Source: CAZHGD01 sp964531735
Lineage (GTDB): Bacteria > Armatimonadota > UBA10988
Assembly: GCA_964531735.1 (NCBI GenBank)
Contig: CAZHGD010000014.1
Coordinates: forward strand, 1-64,000
DNA: 64,000 nucleotides
Reading direction: 5' to 3'
Shown: positions 37,350 through 45,251 of the stretch, one piece after another
Layout of the letters: each line of letters starts with the position of its first letter
Position numbering within the stretch: position 1 is the first letter of the stretch
The notes under the pieces: model-generated
The model's input: the letters and a program-made list of their open reading frames with translations, nothing else
What the model was told of the DNA's origin: nothing
Databases searched by the model: none
Made by a program: the position numbers and the translations under genes

Positions 37350-38395
37350 CGCCGCGCCCTCTCGACCTGCAGAATGGACTCGGCCCACAGTTGTGCCATG
37401 AGCCCCATGCCGACCTCATTCGGGTGGACCGGGTCCTCGCCGTACCAACGGTCGGGGTCGGCTTGGTAGGCACCATAGAAGTCCGGGCCGGCCGAGAGCT
37501 TCAGCCGCCGGCGCACCTGCTCGATCACCGGCAGGTAGCTGCGCAGCACTTCGTCGGCGCCGGGCCAGCGGTCGAAGCACGGCCGGGCCAGCAGGATACG
37601 CTTCGGCTGCGCGCCGAAGTCGCCAACGAGGATGCGGACCATCTGGGCCAGGTTGTCACCGACCACCTCGGGCTCCACGCAGGCGCGCTCGTCATTGACG
37701 CCCAGGTGGATCAGCCACCAGGCCGGCGCCAACTGCTGCATCCGTTTCTGCCAGCCACGGTTGTGGCGCATCATGTCCAGGTACTGGCCGGTGGTATGCG
37801 CGCCCAGCCCCTCGTTGGCGATGAACACCGGCCGCCGCCAGGCCGCCGTGAGCGCGTCGTTGAGGCCGGTCAGCCAGCTCTCGAAGCAGTTGACCTCCGG
37901 CTTGTGCACCGCCGTGGTCGGCGCGTGCTGCGGGAAGTTGCGGCCGTCACGGCTGACCGAGAGCAGCGGGAACAGCCCCGCGTGGAGTTCGGACGGCGGA
38001 CAGTGGTAGCCGCGCCCGAGGTAACCCTCGGTGATGCTGTCGCCCAGCGCCGCGATGACCGTGCCGACGCCGACGCGGTCGATGGTGACGACCTCGGGCG
38101 ACCGCTCGACCACCAGCCGCCACTCGGCCGGCGGCAGCTTGCTGAAGGTGGTCTCGCCGACGCCGCTTGGCAGCACGGCCCGGCGCGCCGCGTGCCCGCG
38201 GGCCGAGAGCGTCAACGCCACCGGTGTCGTGCCCGGCGCGCCGGTCAGCTTGACGGTCAGGTCGCCGTCGGCCTGGAGGTAGGGGATGACGTAGCGACCC
38301 TCGACATCGTCGATCTGGCGGTACAGCACGCCGCGGTCCAGGTCGGGCCGCAGCACGCCGTCACCGATGCGGAGCCGGCTGGTCAGAGAGGGCAT
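37346..38395 (-). CDS. SGNH/GDSL-family hydrolase (esterase)
   Basis: Protein of 349 aa. An N-terminal beta-sandwich (about 1-110) precedes the SGNH domain. Block I is G-D-S-I-T-E-G, block III L-G-V-N-D, and block V D-P-V-H-P-N with catalytic Asp and His. This two-part layout is common in carbohydrate esterases that remove acetyl groups from plant polysaccharides. There is no signal peptide, so it may act on imported oligosaccharides. The ATG at 38395 follows hicB by 4 bases and has AGGTAGG upstream. Confidence 0.9.
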   Translation of the reverse strand: MPSLTSRLRIGDGVLRPDLDRGVLYRQIDDVEGRYVIPYLQADGDLTVKLTGAPGTTPVALTLSARGHAARRAVLPSGVGETTFSKLPPAEWRLVVERSPEVVTIDRVGVGTVIAALGDSITEGYLGRGYHCPPSELHAGLFPLLSVSRDGRNFPQHAPTTAVHKPEVNCFESWLTGLNDALTAAWRRPVFIANEGLGAHTTGQYLDMMRHNRGWQKRMQQLAPAWWLIHLGVNDERACVEPEVVGDNLAQMVRILVGDFGAQPKRILLARPCFDRWPGADEVLRSYLPVIEQVRRRLKLSAGPDFYGAYQADPDRWYGEDPVHPNEVGMGLMAQLWAESILQVERARR

Positions 38396-38399
38396 CGGG

Positions 38400-38810
38400 T
38401 CACCTACCTGACCCGCTCTGCGCCGGCGCCCGACCGGCACTCGCGGTGCCGGCCAGACCGAGCGCCTGGGTCAACAGATAGGTGACCGTGGCGTTGATGC
38501 TCAAGCCCTCGGCAGCGGCTCGTTGGGCCAGGGCGATATGAAGCGACTTGGGCAGACGCACACTGACCGCGCCGGTGTACGCACGCATCGGTGGCGGAAC
38601 GGCTGCGCCGAGCTGTTCGGCATGCTCCAGCATCGCCGCAATGCCATTGGTCAGCTCTTCGACGGCCTCGTCGCGTGTCGCTCCAGCGCCGACGGCACCG
38701 GGGAAATCCGCCGCGCGGGCGACGAACAGCCCGTCGCCGTCGTCGGGCACGACCACCGGCGTGTACCGGCGCGCCCGCTCAAGGTAGGTCGCCGTGGTCG
38801 GTTCGGTCAT
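38400..38810 (-). CDS. hicB: HicB-family antitoxin
   Basis: Protein of 136 aa with two domains: a degraded RNase H-like HicB core (Y-T-P-V-V-V-P-D-D-G-D-G-L-F-V-A-R, D-F-P-G) and a C-terminal ribbon-helix-helix region (S-V-R-L-P-K-S-L-H-I-A-L-A). It should bind HicA and repress its own operon. Its ATG overlaps the hicA stop (ATGA). It is followed after 4 bases by the SGNH gene, so it may be co-transcribed with metabolic genes. Confidence 0.9.
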   Translation of the reverse strand: MTEPTTATYLERARRYTPVVVPDDGDGLFVARAADFPGAVGAGATRDEAVEELTNGIAAMLEHAEQLGAAVPPPMRAYTGAVSVRLPKSLHIALAQRAAAEGLSINATVTYLLTQALGLAGTASAGRAPAQSGSGR

Positions 38811-39094
38811 GGCTGGTTCTCCTCTGACGCCGGATCGGCTGACCCGGCGCGTGCCTGGTCGATGGCGTCCAGCGCACGGTTGACGTAGGGCAGCAGCAGG
38901 AAGCCCTCGCCGCGACCGTGGGCCGGCGCGATGTTGCACCAAGCGCCACTGGGCGCGTGCCGGCACGACCAGTGGCCACTTCCGCCAAGGTGGCAGTCGA
39001 AGCCGTTGGCACGCAGCGCCGCCAGCAGATCGTCGGCGATCACGGTACGCCGGTTCTGCCGTATCGGGCGTTGGCGCTTGTCCGGCGTGCCCAC
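38807..39094 (-). CDS. hicA: HicA-family mRNA interferase toxin
   Basis: Toxin of 95 aa with the double-stranded-RNA-binding-like HicA fold: L-L-A-A-L-R-A-N-G-F, then G-S-G-H-W-S-C with the presumed catalytic His. HicA toxins are usually near 60 aa; this one has about 18 extra N-terminal and some C-terminal residues. The GTG start has GGAGGG upstream; a later start could give the usual size. The pair hicA-hicB overlaps by 4 bases. Confidence 0.85.
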   Translation of the reverse strand: MGTPDKRQRPIRQNRRTVIADDLLAALRANGFDCHLGGSGHWSCRHAPSGAWCNIAPAHGRGEGFLLLPYVNRALDAIDQARAGSADPASEENQP

Positions 39095-39114
39095 AACGGC
39101 CCTCCGCCACTCTC

Positions 39115-39143
39115 AGTGTAGTCACCAGCGACCACACGCGCAA
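39115..39143 (-). promoter_or_regulatory. Promoter of the hicAB unit
   Basis: On the minus strand, TTGCGC (39143-39138) and TACACT (39120-39115), spacer 17, start expected near 39108, just before the GGAGGG of hicA. No HicB operator dyad is evident. The rest of the gap 39095-39280 holds the start region of the divergent GH42-like gene. Confidence 0.45.
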
Positions 39144-39280
39144 CCAACTCGAGGCCGCCTTGCGAAACCGTTGGCGCGTGGCCGGCAGAGGGCTGGAGGC
39201 AAACTCACCAGCACCTCACGGGCCGGTAGGATACCTCGTGCCCACCGCGAAGACCACCCCGTCGCCTCGCGGAGACGTCC

Positions 39281-42200
39281 ATGTGGTTCAGCCCGCTTAC
39301 CCTCGCCCTGCTCAGCCTGTCGGCGCCGGCCGACCCGGCGTGGTCGTTCGACGCCGGGACCCATCGCGCGGTGGTGCGGCTACGCGCGCCCGGCGGTGAG
39401 GCGCCGTTCGGACGGCCAGTCCGGCTGCGGCTCGATCCGGCCAAGCTGCCGGCCGCCGCTTCGGGCGTGGCGGTCTGGGACCTCAAGGCCAACGCCGCGG
39501 TGCCGGCTCAGCTTCGCGGCGCCGAAGTGAGCATCGACCCGGGCCGGCCGCTGACACCTGGTGAGGAGCGCTGGTACCACCTCTATCTGGTGCCCACCGT
39601 GCCGAGCAGCACGGCAACGCCCGTCCAGGTCAACGACGACGGCCGCGTGCAGACACCACGCTACGAAGCCGCCGTCGACCTCGCCGCGGGCGGTCATCTC
39701 CGCTCGCTCGTGCTCAAGGACGGCGGCCGCCGCGTCGAGACGCTCGGCGACGGCATCCACTGGTGGGTCGGCCGGAACCCGCAGGTGACGCAGAAGGGCC
39801 TCGGCCGCGTCGAACTGCGCGTGGTCGAGCGTGGACCGGTGTTCGTCGCCTGCCAGGTCACGCATCCCGACCTGTGCGTCAAGGGCAACTCGCTGACCAC
39901 CGAGTACCGCTTCTACCGCGACTTCATCGAGGTCGACCACCACTACCGCACCGCCCAGCCGTTCGACATCACCTGGCTGAAGTTGCCGGTCTCGGTCCGC
40001 GCGCGCGGCAACGCGCCGGGGCTGTACTCCAACCCGGCGCTACGCGACCAGCCGCTGCTGACCGCCGGCGCCAACGGCCGCTGGACGCCGGCCACGTGGC
40101 ACGATGTCAGCTACCAGGGCGCCGAACCGTTCGGCCTGGGCGTGATCTGCCGCAACCCGGGCGAGGCGCACGAGCTGTTCTTCATGGACTCGGTGCGACC
40201 GGATGAGTACGAGTGGATCTACGCCGAGCCGTTCGGCTGGGAACGACCAGTGGCGGTGAAGAGCGACTTCAAGGTGCAACTGACCATCGTCCCCCACCCC
40301 GCCGGTCCGGGGCGCTACCGCGACACGATGGCGCATCTCGAGCCGGACGTCGGCCTGGCCCTGATGGCCTGGCAGGCCAAGGGCGCGGCGCCGGTGGACT
40401 CCGACGCCGATGGCCTGTCCGACCTGGCCGAGTTGCAGGTGGGCACCAACCCGAACGCCGCCGACACCGACGGCGACGGCATTCGCGACGGCCAGGATCC
40501 CGACCCGCTCCGCGGCGCGCCGCCGGTGCGCCAACTCGCCTGGCCGAGCAACGCGGCGGAACCGACCGACCGGCCGCAGACCATCGCCGCGGTGAAGCCG
40601 GTGGGCGGCGTGCCCACGGTGGTGCTCGACGGCCGGCCCTACGGCCCGATGGCCTACACCCGGTGTGCGGGCAGCCTGCCGCAACTGGCCGAGATGGGCC
40701 GCCGCAACTACCGGCTGCACTTCGAGATGGTCGGCCCGGTGGGCTGGCCGGGCGAGCAGGAGAAGACCTTCCGCAACCTGGACAACCAGCTCCAGCGCTT
40801 CCTCAAGGAGGTCCCGGAAGCGCGCGTCATTCTGCGCCTGTACCTGTGCAACCCGCGCAACTTCGCGCGGGACTACCCCGACCAGGTGATGTGCTTCAAC
40901 GACGGCGACCCACGGCACTACCAGACGTGGTACGCCATGACCGACCGGCCGTTGGCCGAGCGCGGCTATCCGAGCTTCGCCTCGCCCGTCTGGCGCCAGA
41001 AGACCTGCGAGGCGCTCCACAACTACGTCACGCACATCCGGCGCAGTGCCTACGCCAAGAACGTCGTCGGCTACTTCATCTGTGGCGGCGGCACCGAGGA
41101 GTGGTACTACTGGGGCGACTACGACCATGCCAACCTGACCGTCGACTACTCGAAGCCGATGCTGGCGGCTCTCCGCGAGCACCTGCGCCGCCGGTACGAC
41201 GGCGATGTGACCAAACTGCGCGCGGCCTGGCAGGACGAGACCGCCGACTTCGCCACGGCGCTGCCGCCGAGCGCGCAGCAGCGGCGCGAAGCGCTGGGCG
41301 CCTTCTGGAACCCCGTGGTGGCGAATCGGGTGCGCGACTACTACTACGTCCACAACAAGGTCATGGAGGACTCGGTCCTGCTCTTCGCGCGCTCCGTGAA
41401 GCAGGCCTGCCGCCGCGAGCAGATGGTCGGCCTGTTCCACGGCTACCTGCAGAACCACTGGTTGCTGGAGGGCGGCCAAGCCACCTTGCGCGAGGTGCTC
41501 GAGTCACCCGACATCGACTTCTGGTCGGGCCCACCGCAGTATGACCGTCGCGGGCAAGGCGAGCACGGCTGCGTGCGGTTCCCCATGGCCAGTTTGAAGG
41601 CCAACGGCAAACTGTGGATCAGCGAATCGGACATCCGCACCAGCTTCAGCGAACCGGCCAAAGGCAATCCCTCGCTGTATGGCCGGCCACCGAGCCTGGA
41701 GGAATCGCTGGCCTGCCTGCAGCGCGAGTACGGCCACATGCTGTGCGAGGGCGGCAACGGCTGGTGGTTCCAGATGGGCCGGCAGTGGTACCACCACGAG
41801 CCGATCCTGTCGCTGTTCGACACCATGCAGCGCTGTGGCGAAGCGGCCATGGCCTTCGACCGCACCAGCGACACCGACATCGCCACGGTGGTCCACCTGA
41901 ACAGCCTGATGGTCACGCCGCCGTGGCCGGTGACCTCGTCGGTGATCGACGCCTTCAAGGTCCAGGAGACCTGCCGTATCGGCGCCCCCGTCGACCACTG
42001 GGAGCTGACCGACCTGCTCAAGCCGGGCGCCAAGCGTTACAAGCTCTACCTGATGCTCAACTGCTTCAGCCTGTCGGCCGCCGAGCGCGCGGCCATCGAC
42101 CAGCAACTGCGCCGCAACGGGGCGACGCTGGTCTGGATGGTCGCGCCGGGTCTGTTCCAGCCCGACGCCACCATCGAACGCGACGGCGCGCACGTGCGCG

Positions 42201-42865
42201 ACCTGCTCGGGTTCGGTCTGACCTCGGTGACCGGCTCCGGCTTGTCGCCGAAGATGAAGCTGACCGCCGCCGGCGCGGCCTGGCTGAAGGGCTTCGACCC
42301 GCAACGAGCGTTCGGCGAGTTCGAGCGCCCGCGCTGGGATCCCGACCCGAAGACCGGCCAGATCACGGCCATGCCGGCGGCGCCGACGCGCCTGCCCGAG
42401 TTGTTCGCCGCCGACGGTGGCGAGCCACTGGCCACCTACCTGGACGGCGGCCGCACGTCCATGGCTCTGCGCCGCGGCGAACGCGCCACCGACGTCTGGA
42501 TCGGCTCGGTGATGGCCCCGGCCGACCTGCTCCGCGCGCTGGCGCGCCAGGCTGGCTGCCACCTGTTCGTGGACGCCGACGAGATCGTCTACGCCAACCA
42601 CAGCTTCCTGACCCTCCACACCCGCGCGGACGGCGAGCGCACCTTCCGCCTGCGCCGCCCGGCCGACGTGATCGAGGTGTTCACGGGTCAGGTGCTGGGC
42701 CGCCAGGTGACCGAGTTCAAGGACACCGTGCCGGCCTATCGCACGCGGGTGTACTTCGTCGGTGACGGCCAGGCCTGGGCGCGCGAGCGCCAGCGGGCGG
42801 ACGGCGTGATGGCGGCGTTCCAGGAGGCGAACCGGGCGGCCCAGGCCTCGACCGGGAGCCAGTAA
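39281..42865 (+). CDS. Exported GH42-like glycosidase with calcium-binding repeat
   Basis: Protein of 1,194 aa. A short signal peptide (to about 20) is followed by beta-sandwich domains (25-365). A thrombospondin-type-3-like calcium segment, D-S-D-A-D-G-L-S-D and D-T-D-G-D-G-I-R-D, lies near 375-410. A large TIM barrel follows (about 440-1000) with beta-galactosidase (GH42) character: G-G-G-T-E-E-W near 602 and W-I-S-E-S-D near 780 are the candidate acid/base and nucleophile. The C-terminus resembles the GH42 trimerization and beta domains. The last 145 bases of unique coding sequence are repeated at 43521. GGAG is 6 bases before the ATG. It shares a TAATG junction with the next gene. Confidence 0.85.
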   Translation: MWFSPLTLALLSLSAPADPAWSFDAGTHRAVVRLRAPGGEAPFGRPVRLRLDPAKLPAAASGVAVWDLKANAAVPAQLRGAEVSIDPGRPLTPGEERWYHLYLVPTVPSSTATPVQVNDDGRVQTPRYEAAVDLAAGGHLRSLVLKDGGRRVETLGDGIHWWVGRNPQVTQKGLGRVELRVVERGPVFVACQVTHPDLCVKGNSLTTEYRFYRDFIEVDHHYRTAQPFDITWLKLPVSVRARGNAPGLYSNPALRDQPLLTAGANGRWTPATWHDVSYQGAEPFGLGVICRNPGEAHELFFMDSVRPDEYEWIYAEPFGWERPVAVKSDFKVQLTIVPHPAGPGRYRDTMAHLEPDVGLALMAWQAKGAAPVDSDADGLSDLAELQVGTNPNAADTDGDGIRDGQDPDPLRGAPPVRQLAWPSNAAEPTDRPQTIAAVKPVGGVPTVVLDGRPYGPMAYTRCAGSLPQLAEMGRRNYRLHFEMVGPVGWPGEQEKTFRNLDNQLQRFLKEVPEARVILRLYLCNPRNFARDYPDQVMCFNDGDPRHYQTWYAMTDRPLAERGYPSFASPVWRQKTCEALHNYVTHIRRSAYAKNVVGYFICGGGTEEWYYWGDYDHANLTVDYSKPMLAALREHLRRRYDGDVTKLRAAWQDETADFATALPPSAQQRREALGAFWNPVVANRVRDYYYVHNKVMEDSVLLFARSVKQACRREQMVGLFHGYLQNHWLLEGGQATLREVLESPDIDFWSGPPQYDRRGQGEHGCVRFPMASLKANGKLWISESDIRTSFSEPAKGNPSLYGRPPSLEESLACLQREYGHMLCEGGNGWWFQMGRQWYHHEPILSLFDTMQRCGEAAMAFDRTSDTDIATVVHLNSLMVTPPWPVTSSVIDAFKVQETCRIGAPVDHWELTDLLKPGAKRYKLYLMLNCFSLSAAERAAIDQQLRRNGATLVWMVAPGLFQPDATIERDGAHVRDLLGFGLTSVTGSGLSPKMKLTAAGAAWLKGFDPQRAFGEFERPRWDPDPKTGQITAMPAAPTRLPELFAADGGEPLATYLDGGRTSMALRRGERATDVWIGSVMAPADLLRALARQAGCHLFVDADEIVYANHSFLTLHTRADGERTFRLRRPADVIEVFTGQVLGRQVTEFKDTVPAYRTRVYFVGDGQAWARERQRADGVMAAFQEANRAAQASTGSQ
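42689..42833 (+). repeat. 145-base exact direct repeat, copy 1
   Basis: Coding for residues about 1137-1184 of the GH42-like protein. It is identical, base for base, to 43521-43665. Confidence 0.95.
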
Positions 42866-43383
42866 TGGCATGGGAGTTCACCGGAGACGGCCAAGTGCCT
42901 GGCGCCATGTGGCGCGCCAAGCGTCTCATCTATGCGGCGATGGTCACCTTGATGATCGCCGCACGTTTCGCGAGTCAGGACCTGTTCTTTCTGCTGCTAT
43001 CCGGTATGCTTCTCATCGCCGCCTTCACTGGCGCGTGTGCGTACCTGTGCATCTTCGACGGCAGACGGTACCGTGTTGACGGAGACGGCATCGCGCAGGA
43101 ATGGGCCTCCACGCTGTCTGTGCGCTGGGCCGAAGTGACTCGGGTTGTTGGGCGGGTCGAACGCACCCACTGGCTGGCTGCTGCGTTCTACCGTGTGGTA
43201 CTGCGCGTGCCACCCGAGGCCCCTTACCGCACCTACCGGCTCATGGACCAGCGCCGGTGTCGAGTGATCGTGTCGACCTGGCGTATCGCCAGAGCCAGCG
43301 AATTGGCCGCACTGGTCGAGCGGTTCACGAGCGCTGTCGCCGACCGTGAACTGCCGACGGAGCCGCCGAACGAGCAGTTGTGA
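42865..43383 (+). CDS. Small membrane protein with PH-like domain
   Basis: Protein of 172 aa that I do not recognise as a named family. Two hydrophobic helices at about 20-37 and 40-63 are followed by a soluble beta-rich domain with pattern F-D-G-R-R-Y-R-V-D-G-D-G-I-A-Q-E-W-A, which resembles bacterial pleckstrin-homology-like membrane proteins. It starts on the last base of the GH42-like stop (TAATG), implying translational coupling. Codon use is less GC-extreme than in the neighbouring glycosidase, and the gene lies exactly between the two 145-base repeats, so it may have been acquired with the rearrangement. Confidence 0.75.
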   Translation: MAWEFTGDGQVPGAMWRAKRLIYAAMVTLMIAARFASQDLFFLLLSGMLLIAAFTGACAYLCIFDGRRYRVDGDGIAQEWASTLSVRWAEVTRVVGRVERTHWLAAAFYRVVLRVPPEAPYRTYRLMDQRRCRVIVSTWRIARASELAALVERFTSAVADRELPTEPPNEQL

Positions 43384-43440
43384 CACGCACCTGCGCAAGC
43401 GTCGCTGATTGGGGCACGCTGGACATGCGGAGGTACCCCG

Positions 43441-43520
43441 ATGAACCAGCCGTCGCCGGTCGCTCCAACCACCGCCGCGGGCCTGCTGCGCCGCGGGCAG
43501 GCGGTGCCGCTCTCCCTGGC
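43441..43520 (+). pseudogene. Truncated gene start interrupted by the repeat
   Basis: An ATG at 43441 has an excellent GGAGGT Shine-Dalgarno 6 bases upstream and opens a frame of about 27 codons (M-N-Q-P-S-P-V-A...L-S-L-A). At 43521 this runs into copy 2 of the repeat in another frame and stops at 43542. It looks like the beginning of a gene whose remainder has been replaced. The original product cannot be named. Confidence 0.5.
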
Positions 43521-43676
43521 CAGGTGCTGGGCCGCCAGGTGACCGAGTTCAAGGACACCGTGCCGGCCTATCGCACGCGGGTGTACTTCGTCGGTGACGG
43601 CCAGGCCTGGGCGCGCGAGCGCCAGCGGGCGGACGGCGTGATGGCGGCGTTCCAGGAGGCGAACCAGGCGAAGTAG
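43521..43676 (+). pseudogene. Duplicated 3' fragment of the GH42-like gene (repeat copy 2)
   Basis: The first 145 bases are identical to 42689-42833. After it the sequence departs and ends in E-A-N-Q-A-K-stop in the original frame, whereas copy 1 continues E-A-N-R-A-A-Q. It has no start of its own; a frame from a GTG at 43380 runs into it. A non-functional remnant of a recent duplication is most likely. From 43677 to 43824 no gene is seen. Confidence 0.75.
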
Positions 43677-43824
43677 CCGCGTCAACGCCTCGACGGGTGT
43701 CAACGCCACCGACCGTAGCGAGGGTAACCGCTGCATCGGGCTGCCTGCCGCGAATCCGCCGACGTCGGCGACCACTCAAGCCGGCGTCCGTCGGCGGGGC
43801 CGGCACCTGACAAGAGAGGCCACG

Positions 43825-45090
43825 ATGCGCTGCGCCCTCGCCGTTCCGATGGTCTGCCTGCTGCTGCCAACCGCTGTCCGGGCGGGCCCACTCCACAACG
43901 CGGCGGCCACGGGCGACCTGGTGGTGGTGCGCCAACTACTCGACCAGGGCACCAAGGTCGATGCCCCGGACCACAGCGGTGCCACGGCGCTGCACGGAGC
44001 AGCGCAGTTCGGTCGCGTGACGGCGGCCCAGCTCCTCCTCGACCGGGGCGCCAACGTCAACGCCCGCGACAACCGTGGCTGCACGCCGCTGCTCTACGCC
44101 GTCGGCCAGGTCCAGGTGGTCAAGCTCCTGCTGGACCGCGGCGCCGACGTCAACCAGCCGAGCGGCTACGGCAGCTCTCCGTTGCACGACGCGGCCGTCG
44201 TCGGCCAACCTGACGTGGTCAAGCTCCTGCTGGACCGCGGCGCGCGGGTGAACGCCCGCAGCGGCGCTGGCGCAACGCCCTTGCACCTGGCGGCCCAGTC
44301 GGGCTGGCTGGCCGTGGTCGACCTGCTCTTGGCCACAGGCGCCCACGTGAACGCCAAGGCCGACGACGGCAGCACCCCGCTGCACGAGGCGGTCCACCAG
44401 GGCCACGTCGACGTGGCCAAGCTCCTGCTCGACCGCGGTGCGGAGGTCAACGCCCGTCACCTCCGAGGCGGCACGCCGCTGCACTATGCCCCCCTCGCGC
44501 CAGCGGCGGCCCAGCCAGCCGTCGTGGGATGGCCAGCGGACCCGCCGCGCGACGACGGCGTGCGCGTCGAACTGGTGAAGTTGCTGCTCGACCGCGGCGC
44601 CAACGCCAACGTCCGTGACCAGAGCGGCCAGAGCCCACTACTGATCGCAGCCTCCCGGGCCACCTCGTGGCGAGACACGGTGGCCATGGCCAGGCTCTTG
44701 GTCGACCAGGGCGCTGACGTCAGGGCCGGCGACGAAGACGGCCGGACCCCGCTGTGCGCCGCGGCTCAGGTGGGTCAGGCGGCGGTGGTGCAGTTCCTGC
44801 TGGAGCGCGGGGCCGAGGTGAACGTCCGGCTCCGGAGCAACGGCCAGACGCCGCTGCACAGCGCCGCCCGGGGTGGCCACGTCGAGGTGGTCGAACTGCT
44901 GCTGGGCCAGGGCGCCGAGGTGAACGCCCGGGACAAGGGCGGCCATACCGCCTTGCACGAGGCCACTGGGCAACTCGGTGCCTTCACCCGGTCCAGTGAC
45001 CAGGGCGCGCCCAGTCGCCCGCTTGCTGACGTGCTCCGGCGGCTGACCGCGGTGGTCTCGCTGCTCCGAGCGCACGGCGGCACCGAGTAG
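43825..45090 (+). CDS. Exported ankyrin-repeat protein
   Basis: Protein of 421 aa. A signal peptide (residues 1-20, ending V-R-A) is followed by about eleven ankyrin repeats from 22 to 400, each with forms of D-x-x-G-x-T-P-L-H-x-A-A and V-V-x-L-L-L-D-R-G-A-x-V-N-A. A longer insert between repeats (about 225-245) is Ala/Pro-rich. Ankyrin stacks bind proteins; periplasmic ones are known as catalase partners (AnkB) or as immunity-type factors in other bacteria. The neighbour downstream is an exported papain/C39-like protein, so a binding or inhibitor relationship is possible but unproven. Strong G/C codon bias. Confidence 0.92.
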   Translation: MRCALAVPMVCLLLPTAVRAGPLHNAAATGDLVVVRQLLDQGTKVDAPDHSGATALHGAAQFGRVTAAQLLLDRGANVNARDNRGCTPLLYAVGQVQVVKLLLDRGADVNQPSGYGSSPLHDAAVVGQPDVVKLLLDRGARVNARSGAGATPLHLAAQSGWLAVVDLLLATGAHVNAKADDGSTPLHEAVHQGHVDVAKLLLDRGAEVNARHLRGGTPLHYAPLAPAAAQPAVVGWPADPPRDDGVRVELVKLLLDRGANANVRDQSGQSPLLIAASRATSWRDTVAMARLLVDQGADVRAGDEDGRTPLCAAAQVGQAAVVQFLLERGAEVNVRLRSNGQTPLHSAARGGHVEVVELLLGQGAEVNARDKGGHTALHEATGQLGAFTRSSDQGAPSRPLADVLRRLTAVVSLLRAHGGTE

Positions 45091-45251
45091 GCCGGCTCGC
45101 GACGCAGATCGCCTGGGGACCTGCCGACGGGCGTTCGGGTGGACGGGTGGACGGAACGGCCGCCGTCAGACGTCGTCGATAGTGGCAGGTCGGTGTCTCG
45201 CAACGCGTCTGCGCTGGCCTCGGGGCCACGCGCGGCAGAACTGGATCGGCC

